Shown: positions 42,460 to 51,223 of the stretch, one piece after another
Layout: the number at the start of each line of letters is the position of its first letter
Position numbering within the stretch: the first letter of the stretch is position 1
NCBI RefSeq assembly: GCF_000716435.1
Contig: NZ_JNWO01000030.1
Location: 28,252 to 92,251 of the forward strand
DNA: 64,000 nt
Origin: Streptomyces xylophagus
GTDB lineage: Bacteria > Actinomycetota > Actinomycetes > Streptomycetales > Streptomycetaceae
Reading direction: 5' to 3'
The notes under the pieces: model-generated
What the model was told of the DNA's origin: nothing
Databases searched by the model: none
Seen by the model: the letters and a program-made list of their open reading frames with translations, nothing else
Translations under genes and position numbers: made by a program

Positions 42460-45400
42460 CAGATACGGCCTCCTCTCTGGGCGTTCCGCAGCCGCCGCAT
42501 GATCTCCGTGCCGACCTGGTCGGCCGCTTTGGCGTCGGCGCCGCCGTTGACGGTCACGGGCATGGACCCGACGAGCGCGGCAGGTCGCTCTTCCCGGACG
42601 ACGACGACTTGGACCGGGGCGGGCCGGGCGTCGACGAGTCGTACGAGGCCGCTGTCGCCCGCGGGGGTCAGCTGGTAGCCGAACCGGTTCGCCACGTCCG
42701 CCACGACGGCCGTCGCCGATCGCCGCTTGTTCACGCCGAGCGGTACGTACGCCTCTCCTCCGGTGGACGGCTCGGCGAAGCGGATGATCCCGTTGCTGGT
42801 GGCGTACAGGCCGGTACGGATGCCACCGTCCTCGTACGCGAGTTGCTTGTTGGCCTTGTCCAGGTCGGACAGGAAGCGCGTGGCCTTCTTCCCCAGCTCG
42901 TCCTTTATCCGGGTCCGGCCGAGCGTGGCGATCTCGATGATGCGGTCCTCGTCCAGCTCGGTCTTCTCGGCGACGGCGTGGATGCCGACCTTGCTGGAGG
43001 TGATCGCGGAGATGATCGCCACGAGGTCCGGTAGGTCGTCGTCGGGGATGGCCTTCGAGGCGGCCTTGGCCTGGGTGTTGGCCTTCTTGGCCTTGCTCGG
43101 GGACTTGGCGGCCTCGGCGGCGATGTCCTCCGCGTCCTTATCTCCCTGCTCGGCGAGCATCGTCGCCAGGTCGCCGTAGCCCAGGGCGGCGAGCTTGGAG
43201 AGGTTCTTCTCGAACGCGGCCTGGTCCTTGATGGCCTGCTTGAGCTGGGTGGTGTAGTCGGACAGCGTGGCTCGTGCGACCACGCCCAGCTTCTCCAGGT
43301 CCTTGGTCATCTCCGTGACGTACCTGGAGCTGCCGGTGGCCATCTTGTGGGTGAGCTCCACGCCGTCCTCGCCCATGTCCTCCAGGGCGTCAGCGACATC
43401 CTGGCCAGCGCGCCGGGCGACGGTGGCGAGGTCCTTGCGCCACCGCTGGGCGCTCTTGACCGCCTTGTCGAGGTTCTTCTCGAAGAGCTTCAGGTCGAAG
43501 ACCTCGGACTCTTTGCCGCCCTTCTTCACCGTCCGCATGGAGTCCGCGCGGACCGACGAGATCGAGACCAGCTCTGTCGAGCCCGAGGAGCTGTAGGACC
43601 AGCCGGTCAGTCCTCCGTCGGCGTACCAGTCGACGTTCTTGCCGCCGAGGCGCCGGACGACCTCCTCGGTGATTGCCCGTGACCGGGTGCGCTTGTTGTG
43701 GGCGAGCGGTATGTACGCCTCGGGGCCCGCGGCCTCTTCGGCCCATACCCGCCAGGTTCCCTGCCGCGCGATCTGAGCGACGTGTCTCTCGCGTTCACGG
43801 ACACCTCCGCCAGCGTAGAACTCCAGCACGGAGCCGTTGGCCTGCTTGCTCGGGGCCTGGATGGAGTCGGGGACACCGTTGCCGTCGCGGTCCCAGGACG
43901 TGGCCTGCCGTTTGAGTACGAGAGGGATGACCACGGGCGGCGGTTGGTTCGTGGAAACGCTGACGGTGACCGACTTGGTGCCGGGGATGTTCTGGACCGA
44001 CAGCCCGATGGCGTCGAGCTGCGCCTTGACCGCGGCCATATCGCCGGAGAGCAGGGCGGACGTCAACGCCGCGGCGGCGTCGGTGCCCTTGGTGTCCGCG
44101 ACTTGCCGGATGAGGTCCAGGGCCCCGGACCATTCGGCGTTCGCGTCCTTTCCTGCCTTGGAGAACGCGGCCACGACCTTCGACAGGTCGGGGGCGTCGA
44201 TCGGCACGTCCGCTCCCCAGATGCTCTTCAGGGTGTCCATGGCTCGTTCGGTGTCGCCCGAGAGAAGGGCGTCCTGGAAGGCTCCGGCGGCGTCCTTCCC
44301 CTTCCTCTTGGCGACGTCTGCGAGGAGGTCCATGCCTCGGTCGAACTCGCTGCGCGCGTCGCCCACGGACTTCTTCACGGCCTTGCGCAGATCGATCAGG
44401 GCCATCTGCTCTGTGACCTTCTGGAAGGCGGCCGGGTCGTTGCGCTCCGACGCCTTGGCCCAGGCGCGGCCGATTTCCTTGCCGTACTTCTCGGTGATCT
44501 CGGCGGTCTTCTGCAGGCCGAGCCGGTACGCCTCCGTGGACCGTTCTGCGTCCTCGGTCACGATGTCGCGCAGTTCGTCGGCGACCTTCGTCTTGCCCTT
44601 CTTCAGCTGTCCGACGAGTTCGTTGAGCATCGGTGCGGCGTCCACGCCGAGTTCCGCGAAGTGGTCGGCCAGGTCGTCGTAGCCGAACACCGCGAGTTCG
44701 GACAGGTTGCCCTGGAAGTCGCGTTGCGCCTGGAGCTGCTTGTGCAGCTCCTTCATGTAGTCGGACAGCTTGACCTTGGCGGTGTCGGCGTCCTTCCCGG
44801 CTTTGCGCATCGCCTCGGCCGCGGCGGTCTGTGCGTCTCTGAAGGCTCGGGACGGGTCGACGGCGTCACCGACGGCCTCGGCGAGGGCCTTCATCTCGTC
44901 GGTGATCTCGGGCGCACCGGTGCGGTCGATGTCCGCGAGGGAGAACAGGTCGAAGATGCCGCCGTTGGTCTTGGCCTGCTGCTTGATCTTCGCCTCGACG
45001 ATCGCCTTCTGCTGGGCGATCTCGGCTTCCTTCTTGACCGCCTCGGACCACATCTTGTGGCGGTCTTCGAGGGTCTTCTCCGCTTTGGAGTACTCGGTGA
45101 TGCTCTCGTAGTCGCCGGGTGCATCGCCGGACTTCGCCTTACGCGAGTATTCGTAGGAGTCCTGCTGAAGGCGGCTCTGGAGGATGGCGAGCTTGGCCCC
45201 GCCGGAGGTGATCGCGTCGATCGCCTCGGTGGTGCCGATGCCGACCTTCTCCAGGTCCTCCAGCGCGCCGTCGGCGGTGAGCTGGTCGTACAGCTTGTTG
45301 ATGCTGGCACCGGTCGTCGCCTCCTCGCGCTCCTGCTGCAAGGCTTGGACCAGTTCGTTGGTCGCGTCCTTCGCCTTCTGCTTGGAGGCGGTATAGGCGG

Positions 45401-47288
45401 CGTATCCGGCGATGCCAAGGGTGAGGACAGCGGCCAGGCCGGTGACCGCGAGGCTAGTACCCGCCAGCACGGCGGGCATCACGGCCCCGCCCGCCTGAGC
45501 GGCGGCCAGGGCGGCCCGGAACGCGGCGATCTGTACGGTGACCTTCGTGTAGGCAGCCCGGAGGAGAAGCAGTCCCACAACGGACGCGGCGACCATCGCC
45601 AGGACGGACTTCATCGGTCCGGGCAGGTCCTCGATACTGCCGACGACGGTGTGGACGACGGACCCAACACTCTTGAGCACCGGGAGCAGGGCTCGGCCGA
45701 CGTCGATGGCGAGCGCGCGGGCCTGGTTGGAGGCCAACTGCCACTGGCCGGTGACGGTGTCGGTCTGGAGGGCGTACGCCTTCTGCGTGGCTTCGGCGCG
45801 CGACACTTCGTTCGCGATGCCCGCGTAGGTGTTGGCGTAGTTCTCTCCCCCGGCGGAGGCCAGGGCAAGGGCGGCACGTGTGGCGCGGATGTCCTTCCAC
45901 ATGTTCGAGATGCCCTCGGCGGTGTTGCCCGCCGCCCCATTCAGCTTGTTCACGACCACGTACAAGCCGTCCTGCTCGACGGCGGAGGCGGCCGACTCGT
46001 AGCCCAGGTCCTTGATGGCCTGCTTGAGATCCTGCGTCGGCTTCATGACGCGGGTGAGGAGCATGTTCAGGGCCGTCACGGCCTCGGCCGCGGGGATGCC
46101 GGTCAGCGTGATCGCGGCGAGCGCGGCGCTCATGTCGTCGAACCCGACGCCGGCCGCCGCCGCCATCGGTACGACGTCACCGAGCTGCTGGGCGAGTTCC
46201 TCGAAGGAGATGACGCCGTAGTTGACGGTCTGGAACATCACGTCCATGACGTCGTTGGCGTCGGACGCCGACATGCCGTACGCGTTCAGCACCCCGAGAA
46301 CAGCGCGGGCAGAAGTCTCCGTAGTGGTCAGGCCAGCCGACGCGCCCCGAGCGGCGACCTGGAGGATCTCCATGGCGTCCGCGCCGTCGAAGCCCGACGA
46401 GACGATCTGGTAGAGGCCGTCGGCGAGTTGGTCGGCTGTCTGTGGCAGCTCGGTGGACAACTCGACGATCTGGTCGGTGAAGGCTCCGACGTTCTCGGAG
46501 GTGATCTGCTGGGAGATCGTCAGCACGTTGGCCATCGCCCGCTCCAGCGAGATCGCCTGAGCCACGCCGACACCAAGCGCGGCACCGATGAGCAGGCCGT
46601 TCTTCGCGGTTCGTGCAGCCTGGGCGCTCCGCGCGGCGGCCAACTGGGCTTCGGCCCGCGCGACTTGCTGAGCCTGTCGCTGCGCGTTGCGTGCGGCGGT
46701 GGTCTGCACCTCGTCCCGCATCCGGGCTGCGGACAGAGCACGGGCATCGGCCGACGCCGCGACGCCAGTGGCGCGCGTCGCCGTGGCCTGGGCCGCAGCC
46801 GCACGCCGTTGGGCTTCGGCGTGCTCCTGGGCAGCGCGGGCGGCGGCCGTCTCAGCCGCAGCGGCGGTACGTGCGGCGGCTGCGGCCCCGGCGCCCGCCG
46901 TGGCCTGGGCACGGGCGTTCATCGTCTGCGCCAGGGCCCGCGCCCGTGCGGCTCGCTCTCCCGTCGCCGCCACCGCAGCCTGTTCCGCTGCCGTACGACG
47001 AGCAGCTGTCGCCGCCACCGCCTGTGCACGGCCGGCGCGTTCCTGGAGCACGGTGGTCCGCTGCACGGCCTGAGCCACCTGCGCCTGAGAGCGAACCATC
47101 TGCGCGGACGCGGCCACTTGGGCGCGGGCCAGATTGTCACCGGCCACGCGTACCTGGTTCAGCCGGGCGGCCGTGCCGTCCAACTGCCCATCAAATGCCC
47201 GGAGTTGGGTGGCTCCCTGTCGCAGGCCGGTGGACAGTCCACCGGTGGATGCGAGCAGGTTGACGTACAGGGTGTAGGCACCAGCCAC
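42459..47288 (-). CDS. Tail tape measure protein
   Basis: 1609 residues, the longest phage gene here, directly after the frameshifted chaperones. Residues ~30-240 are Ala/Arg/Gln-rich coiled coil. Residues ~245-560 match the TP901 core with VLTISQQITSENVGAFTDQI, ELPQTADQLADGLYQIVSSG and ISFEELAQQLGDVVPMAAAA. A hydrophobic segment lies near 575-660 (VLAMVAASVVGLLLLRAAYT). Long helical repeats and a C-terminal domain with two similar GGEAYVPLG/GPEAYIPLAH motifs follow. It sets tail length and enters the cell during ejection; at ~1.5 angstroms per residue the tail would be roughly 240 nm. Confidence 0.9.
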   Translation of the reverse strand: MAGAYTLYVNLLASTGGLSTGLRQGATQLRAFDGQLDGTAARLNQVRVAGDNLARAQVAASAQMVRSQAQVAQAVQRTTVLQERAGRAQAVAATAARRTAAEQAAVAATGERAARARALAQTMNARAQATAGAGAAAAARTAAAAETAAARAAQEHAEAQRRAAAAQATATRATGVAASADARALSAARMRDEVQTTAARNAQRQAQQVARAEAQLAAARSAQAARTAKNGLLIGAALGVGVAQAISLERAMANVLTISQQITSENVGAFTDQIVELSTELPQTADQLADGLYQIVSSGFDGADAMEILQVAARGASAGLTTTETSARAVLGVLNAYGMSASDANDVMDVMFQTVNYGVISFEELAQQLGDVVPMAAAAGVGFDDMSAALAAITLTGIPAAEAVTALNMLLTRVMKPTQDLKQAIKDLGYESAASAVEQDGLYVVVNKLNGAAGNTAEGISNMWKDIRATRAALALASAGGENYANTYAGIANEVSRAEATQKAYALQTDTVTGQWQLASNQARALAIDVGRALLPVLKSVGSVVHTVVGSIEDLPGPMKSVLAMVAASVVGLLLLRAAYTKVTVQIAAFRAALAAAQAGGAVMPAVLAGTSLAVTGLAAVLTLGIAGYAAYTASKQKAKDATNELVQALQQEREEATTGASINKLYDQLTADGALEDLEKVGIGTTEAIDAITSGGAKLAILQSRLQQDSYEYSRKAKSGDAPGDYESITEYSKAEKTLEDRHKMWSEAVKKEAEIAQQKAIVEAKIKQQAKTNGGIFDLFSLADIDRTGAPEITDEMKALAEAVGDAVDPSRAFRDAQTAAAEAMRKAGKDADTAKVKLSDYMKELHKQLQAQRDFQGNLSELAVFGYDDLADHFAELGVDAAPMLNELVGQLKKGKTKVADELRDIVTEDAERSTEAYRLGLQKTAEITEKYGKEIGRAWAKASERNDPAAFQKVTEQMALIDLRKAVKKSVGDARSEFDRGMDLLADVAKRKGKDAAGAFQDALLSGDTERAMDTLKSIWGADVPIDAPDLSKVVAAFSKAGKDANAEWSGALDLIRQVADTKGTDAAAALTSALLSGDMAAVKAQLDAIGLSVQNIPGTKSVTVSVSTNQPPPVVIPLVLKRQATSWDRDGNGVPDSIQAPSKQANGSVLEFYAGGGVRERERHVAQIARQGTWRVWAEEAAGPEAYIPLAHNKRTRSRAITEEVVRRLGGKNVDWYADGGLTGWSYSSSGSTELVSISSVRADSMRTVKKGGKESEVFDLKLFEKNLDKAVKSAQRWRKDLATVARRAGQDVADALEDMGEDGVELTHKMATGSSRYVTEMTKDLEKLGVVARATLSDYTTQLKQAIKDQAAFEKNLSKLAALGYGDLATMLAEQGDKDAEDIAAEAAKSPSKAKKANTQAKAASKAIPDDDLPDLVAIISAITSSKVGIHAVAEKTELDEDRIIEIATLGRTRIKDELGKKATRFLSDLDKANKQLAYEDGGIRTGLYATSNGIIRFAEPSTGGEAYVPLGVNKRRSATAVVADVANRFGYQLTPAGDSGLVRLVDARPAPVQVVVVREERPAALVGSMPVTVNGGADAKAADQVGTEIMRRLRNAQRGGRI

Positions 47289-47289
47289 G

Positions 47290-48203
47290 TCAGGATGCCT
47301 CTCTGGGCCTCAGCCCGATCTTGAGCCCCCGCGCATCTGGTCCATCAGGAATGTGTTCGCGCTCCATCTCGATGACCTCGCAGCCCACACAGCGGTAGGG
47401 CTCGGCCACGTACGCGAAGCGGTCGCCGCCCTGGCTCTCGTCCCACTCCGCCGCCCGGGTCCCGCAGGTCTCGCAAACGCTGCGCTGGTACGCGAGGTAG
47501 GCCATCGCCTTCGCCCGGTCCAAAGCCGTCCACCGGCCGTCCCCCGCACCCGTGAACTGCGAGTGCGGGAGTCCGTAGGCGTGGCACAGCTCCATCTCGG
47601 CCCTGAACTGGGCGTCGGCGATCAGCCTTTTCCCAGGTCGGCCCTCATCGTCTGGTTGACCAGCAGCGCGGCCGTGAACAGGGCCTTGGCGTCCGCGTCG
47701 CTCCAGCTGTCGAGGAGTTCCTGCGCCTCCGCCTCGCTCATACCGTCCACCGAGGAGGCCGAGACGAGAGCGGCGGGGAAGGTCTCGACGTTGTACTCGT
47801 GGCCGAGATCCGCCTGTTCCTCCGTGGGGGCGTGTTCACGAAGCAGTTGCTCCCAGGCGGGTCGCGGCAGAGCCCGGAAGGTGAGCGTGAGGGTCCCGGC
47901 TCCCAGGGCTCGCCGGGCCTCGTCCAGCGCGGCCTGGGCGGCCAGCACTTCCGGCTGTGCGAGCGCCCACTTCTCACGCGCGTCGCCTGGTACCTCCATC
48001 TCGGAGGCCCTGCCGACGGCGCTGGTGCGGGCCTTGGCCATGTCGAGCGCCGCGTCGGTCACGCGCTGCTTCAGGTCCTGGTCGTCGAGGAAGGAGACGG
48101 CGCGCTCGGGAAGTCGACGGGCCCGCAGGCGGGCCATCTTGGCTGCCCAGTGCGGATCGCGGGCGACGGCATCGGCCGGCGGTTCAACGAAAGTCGTAGT
48201 CAT
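47290..48203 (-). CDS. Tail assembly chaperone long form (gpGT-type, via -1 frameshift)
   Basis: The short chaperone (47622-48203) and the frame ending at 47290 are joined by a -1 slip at G-GGA-AAA (47634-47628). After the slip the frame reads RLIADAQFRAEMELCHAYGL without interruption, giving a product of about 304 residues. The added part has a CETCGTRA...YRCVGCEVIE four-Cys zinc site. In lambda-type tails the fused protein (gpGT) and the short gpG load the tape measure for tube assembly. The second frame has no good ribosome site near its first ATG, favouring frameshift expression. Confidence 0.75.
47622..48203 (-). CDS. Tail assembly chaperone short form (gpG-type)
   Basis: 193 residues, acidic and helical, with AQPEVLAAQAALDEARRALG and EAEAQELLDSWSDADAKALF. 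It is located between the major tail protein and the tape measure, as in most siphoviruses. Its last codons (GACCTGGGAAAAGGCTGA) contain the slippery heptamer used to make the long form. Confidence 0.75.
   Translation of the reverse strand: MTTTFVEPPADAVARDPHWAAKMARLRARRLPERAVSFLDDQDLKQRVTDAALDMAKARTSAVGRASEMEVPGDAREKWALAQPEVLAAQAALDEARRALGAGTLTLTFRALPRPAWEQLLREHAPTEEQADLGHEYNVETFPAALVSASSVDGMSEAEAQELLDSWSDADAKALFTAALLVNQTMRADLGKG
47628..47634 (-). promoter_or_regulatory. Programmed -1 ribosomal frameshift site GGGAAAA
   Basis: Minus strand G-GGA-AAA in the chaperone zero frame, a canonical X-XXY-YYZ heptamer, two codons before the stop. The -1 frame is open to 47290. Confidence 0.75.
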
Positions 48204-48219
48204 GCAGCACCCCCGCCGA

Positions 48220-48705
48220 TCAGGCCGCGGCCGGGACGGCTACGTCCTGGACGGGCTTGCCGGTCACGTTGAAGCTGACCTTGAACTTCGCCGGTTCGGA
48301 GGCGGTGGTGTACGTGCTCGACCGGGAGCCGACGCGTACCGGGAAGATGTCCATGGACTGCGAGGCCGGGATGTCGCCCTTTCGGAGGATGACCACGTAG
48401 CCCTCGGTCCCCTTGGCGAGGAGCGTCTCCAGGGCGTTGTCGACCTTGTCCTCGTAGAAGGTGAGGCTGGAGTTGTCGGCCTTGTCCTCACCGGGGATGT
48501 TGCCGGTGAACTCGGTGGCCAAGTCCGGTGTATCGATGGGGGTGTTCTCGACGGCGAAGCCCTCGATGTCGCTGATGGCCGGGGACAGGTCGGTCCCGTT
48601 GGTGCCGCCGAGCTCCGGACGGATCGGGATCAGTTCCTTCGAGACGATGTCCCTCAGGAAGAAGAACTTCGTGGTGCCGCGACGGGTGAACCGCTGCTGT
48701 GACAC
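48220..48705 (-). CDS. Major tail (tube) protein
   Basis: 161 residues from a GTG. The tube-protein pattern is visible in RRGTTKFFFLRDIVSKELIP, AISDIEGFAVENTPIDTPDL, FTGNIPGEDKADNSSLTFYE and the C-terminal AKFKVSFNVTGKPVQDVAVP. It forms the tail tube hexamers. It is flanked by the tail terminator (upstream) and the chaperones (downstream), the standard order. A hairpin in the 131-base upstream gap may separate expression levels. Confidence 0.8.
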   Translation of the reverse strand: MSQQRFTRRGTTKFFFLRDIVSKELIPIRPELGGTNGTDLSPAISDIEGFAVENTPIDTPDLATEFTGNIPGEDKADNSSLTFYEDKVDNALETLLAKGTEGYVVILRKGDIPASQSMDIFPVRVGSRSSTYTTASEPAKFKVSFNVTGKPVQDVAVPAAA

Positions 48706-48751
48706 TGATTCTCGCTCTCCGGGAACCGGTGTTCCGGAGCGCGCACACGCC

Positions 48752-48782
48752 GGGCCGGTCCCCATGAAGGGGGAATCGGCCC
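48752..48782 (-). terminator. Hairpin upstream of the major tail protein gene
   Basis: GGGCCG-x-TCCCC pairs with GGGGGA-xx-CGGCCC around ATGAA, in the gap between the tail terminator and major tail protein genes. It may be an attenuator or a processing site. Confidence 0.4.
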
Positions 48783-48836
48783 GTGCCGGGTGGCCGGGCG
48801 TCCGCGAGATGCCTCCGCGGTGAGGTAGCTGGAACG

Positions 48837-49271
48837 TCAGGACCCGAGAGTGGTCACAGTGAGGACGTACCGCTGCACATAACTGTATACGCCACCGCTG
48901 ACAGACATCCCTTCCTCCTTGTCCAGCTCGCGGTCGATCACGATGTAGCCGGTGATGGTGATGGTGTTGACGTAGGTCCCGCTCAAGCGCGCGAGGAGCG
49001 CGGTACGGACCTTGTCGGCCATCCACTCGACCTGTTCGGCGGTTGAGGCGACCGAGGTGACCTGGACGAGCACGCGGGCGTCAGCGTCGCCGTCACCGTA
49101 CGGCGGGCCGCTCGTAGTCACGCCCAGCGGGTAGAGGACGCTGTAGGGAATCGTGGCGCCGGTAGGCGTACTTGATGCCGTGGGGGCGGTCCCGTATCCA
49201 CAGCTCCGGGCGGTTGCTGTGGCCAGCGTCTTCTGGATCGCGAGGGACACCTCTCTGCCGGAGACGGGCAC
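48837..49271 (-). CDS. Tail terminator / completion protein
   Basis: 144 residues from a GTG with GAGGAGGAG upstream. Size and the C-terminal beta-rich half (VNTITITGYIVIDRELDKEE, VYSYVQRYVLTVTTLGS) fit the gpU/tail-terminator fold. The position between the HK97 gp10-like gene and the major tail protein supports this. It caps the tail tube. Confidence 0.65.
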   Translation of the reverse strand: MPVSGREVSLAIQKTLATATARSCGYGTAPTASSTPTGATIPYSVLYPLGVTTSGPPYGDGDADARVLVQVTSVASTAEQVEWMADKVRTALLARLSGTYVNTITITGYIVIDRELDKEEGMSVSGGVYSYVQRYVLTVTTLGS

Positions 49272-49329
49272 TACTCCTCCTCTTCTCCTTCGGGGGTGGT
49301 GATCTATCGCCAGGCGGCGTGGCGGCCAC

Positions 49330-49767
49330 TCACGAGTCGTCGTCGATCGTGTCGCCGAGCGCGGCGATGAACAGCGGCCGGATCTCCTCGACAGCTGGCC
49401 CGACATGCGGATAGGGCGGCTGGTTGAAGACGCGCCCCAGGCTGTCGGCCCCTACGAAGCCGTACTCCAGGCGCCCGGCCTGGGGCTTGTTCGTGCCGAC
49501 GACCGCCGTGACGGAGAGCCCGTCCGTAGACACCTCGTGCGTCCAGGAGCGCCGGTAGTCGCCCGTGGGTGCGTTGGGTCCCGGCCTGCCGCTGGCCTTG
49601 GCCTTGATCCTGGTCTCCAGCAACATCGCGTAGTGCTGGACGACGGCGGTGGCCTCGGGCAGAGTGCGCGCGGCCCTGGCGTCGAGTTGGGCGGCGATCT
49701 GGAACGCGTTCGAGTAGGCGCCCGCAAGAGTATGGGCGTTGGGGTGCGGATTCAGTGAGGACGCCAC
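49330..49767 (-). CDS. HK97 gp10-like head-tail connector
   Basis: 145 residues. The helical N-terminus (DARAARTLPEATAVVQHYAM), then TGDYRRSWTHEVSTDGLSV and the C-terminal RLEYGFVGADSLGRVFNQPP match the HK97_gp10 family of neck proteins. It starts at a GTG four bases after the preceding stop. Confidence 0.8.
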   Translation of the reverse strand: MASSLNPHPNAHTLAGAYSNAFQIAAQLDARAARTLPEATAVVQHYAMLLETRIKAKASGRPGPNAPTGDYRRSWTHEVSTDGLSVTAVVGTNKPQAGRLEYGFVGADSLGRVFNQPPYPHVGPAVEEIRPLFIAALGDTIDDDS

Positions 49768-49771
49768 TGAC

Positions 49772-50149
49772 TCACTGCCCGTCTTCCGGTTCCGGCTCGC
49801 CCCACTGACCGAGGGCCCATTCCCGCAGGAGGGCGAGCATGGCGCGGGTGAGCTCGTGCGGGCGGCCGTCCATGAGGTCGTGACGGTCGAGCGCAGCCTT
49901 CTCCAGTTCGGTGGGACTGATCGCGGACAGGAAGGCAGCCGCTGCCGGGCCAGGGTCCGGCGGGTCTCCGATGACGACGTGCGCCAGGCCCTCGAACACA
50001 CCGGTGGCCGTGGATCTCGGGGAGAGTTCGATGACCATCTGCGGTACGTCGCCCGCGCGGTGGGCCAGTGAGTATGCAGCGAGGTCCCGGGAGACGTCGT
50101 GACCGCCGATCGCCACGACGGCGGTATGCCCCTGCCCGGTGACGCGCAC
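49772..50149 (-). CDS. Phage neck-region protein, unknown
   Basis: About 125 residues if it starts at the GTG at 50147-50149; an in-frame GTG at 50203 inside the dyad element would add 18 residues. The N-terminal VTGQGHTAVVAIGGHDVSRD and MVIELSPRSTATGVFEGLAH are beta-rich and the C-terminus is acidic. By position it is a head-tail joining component; the family is not recognised. Confidence 0.6.
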   Translation of the reverse strand: MRVTGQGHTAVVAIGGHDVSRDLAAYSLAHRAGDVPQMVIELSPRSTATGVFEGLAHVVIGDPPDPGPAAAAFLSAISPTELEKAALDRHDLMDGRPHELTRAMLALLREWALGQWGEPEPEDGQ

Positions 50150-50172
50150 CGACAGGGGCTCACCCTCGGAAG

Positions 50173-50209
50173 AGATAGGTTTTGAAATCTGATGTGTTGG
50201 CACCTATCT
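50173..50209. promoter_or_regulatory. 37-bp dyad element (putative operator), copy B
   Basis: AGATAGGT and ACCTATCT form the ends, with GTGTTGG at the same internal offset as in copy A (30863-30899). It overlaps the upstream candidate start of the 49772 gene and lies between two structural genes. Confidence 0.6.
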
Positions 50210-50250
50210 GAGCTTACGGGTATCCGGTGACAGCCCAGTTCGCCGACCGT

Positions 50251-50673
50251 CTACGGAGGGGTGATCTCGTCGAGACGGGTCACCCGAACGATCTCGACCG
50301 TGGACGCCTCCGACGGGTCGAGGACCTGCCACACCCGATTCGCTGTCGCCGCGTGCTCGCCCGCTGCGGCGACAACTTCCACGCGGTCGTACCGCACGGG
50401 AACGGGCGCCGAGATCGGTGTGAGGAGCCGATACCAGCTGACCGTGTCGTCCAGCCATTCCCGCCCGAGAACATGCTGCGCGGTGACCTGTCCGTGGCCG
50501 GACAGGACAGCTCCCGGTCCCTCGTAGACCGACTCCGTCGGCACAGAACCCAGGAGGCCGGTCGAGAGGTCGAGTTGGGGAGTTCCCGTTGGGCGGGTGA
50601 TCCGTACCGTGTCCACCAGCAGTGTCGACTCCAGCTTCTCCCGCTCCGCCTCGGTGTCGATCGGCGTGCTCAC
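50251..50673 (-). CDS. DUF6093-like head-tail protein, copy 2
   Basis: 140 residues. The pattern DTVRITRPTGTPQLDLSTGL, ESVYEGPGAVLSGHG and the late VWQVLDPSEASTVEIVRVTR closely parallels the next gene upstream. The N-terminal VSTPIDTEAEREKLES start is a GTG overlapping the preceding stop (GTGA). It is probably a neck/stopper-type protein. Confidence 0.7.
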   Translation of the reverse strand: MSTPIDTEAEREKLESTLLVDTVRITRPTGTPQLDLSTGLLGSVPTESVYEGPGAVLSGHGQVTAQHVLGREWLDDTVSWYRLLTPISAPVPVRYDRVEVVAAAGEHAATANRVWQVLDPSEASTVEIVRVTRLDEITPP

Positions 50674-51119
50674 GAGGTGCTGCCCGACGTGCTGGACTGG
50701 GTGTTCTGGTCCAGGAACGTCGTGCGGACCACGGCCAGAGTGGAGGTCTGCCCGACGTCGAGGACCCGCCACGTACGGCCGATCGCTGCCGGGTCGGCGG
50801 CGTTGACAACGCTCACTGTGTCCTCACGCGACGCCACTGGGGCGTCGAGAGGCGTGATCAGTTTGTACTTCGACGTGGAGTCGTCGACGTACGCCTGGCC
50901 TTCCAGGTGCAGGACGATCCCTGGATCACCGTTGGGGAAGATCCCGCCATGTCCTTCGTAGATGATGATGGGCGGGCCGGGCTCGTACTGGCCTGTGTCC
51001 GGGTTGAAGATCGGCTCGCCCGCTCTGCTGATACGTACGGTGTCGGTAAGAATCTTGCGTTCGACCAGGGCGCTGACGGCCCCCAGCGTCAGCCCTTCAG
51101 TGGGTGTACTCATGGTCAT
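50670..51119 (-). CDS. DUF6093-like head-tail protein, copy 1
   Basis: 149 residues. LTDTVRISRAGEPIFNPDTG, IIIYEGHGGIFPNGDPGIVL, LITPLDAPVASREDTVSVV and TWRVLDVGQTSTLAVVRTT show the same order of motifs as the gene downstream, so the two are tandem paralogues. The start is uncertain between ATG 51119 and ATG 51113; neither has a strong ribosome site. Confidence 0.7.
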   Translation of the reverse strand: MTMSTPTEGLTLGAVSALVERKILTDTVRISRAGEPIFNPDTGQYEPGPPIIIYEGHGGIFPNGDPGIVLHLEGQAYVDDSTSKYKLITPLDAPVASREDTVSVVNAADPAAIGRTWRVLDVGQTSTLAVVRTTFLDQNTQSSTSGSTS

Positions 51120-51223
51120 GACTCTATTGGGCCGCGCCGACAACTCCGGTTGCCCCAAGGGCACTTCACCACTGCCCGAGCTTTCACTGGATGCCGGTCC
51201 CGTGGAGACGACCAACCGTCCGC

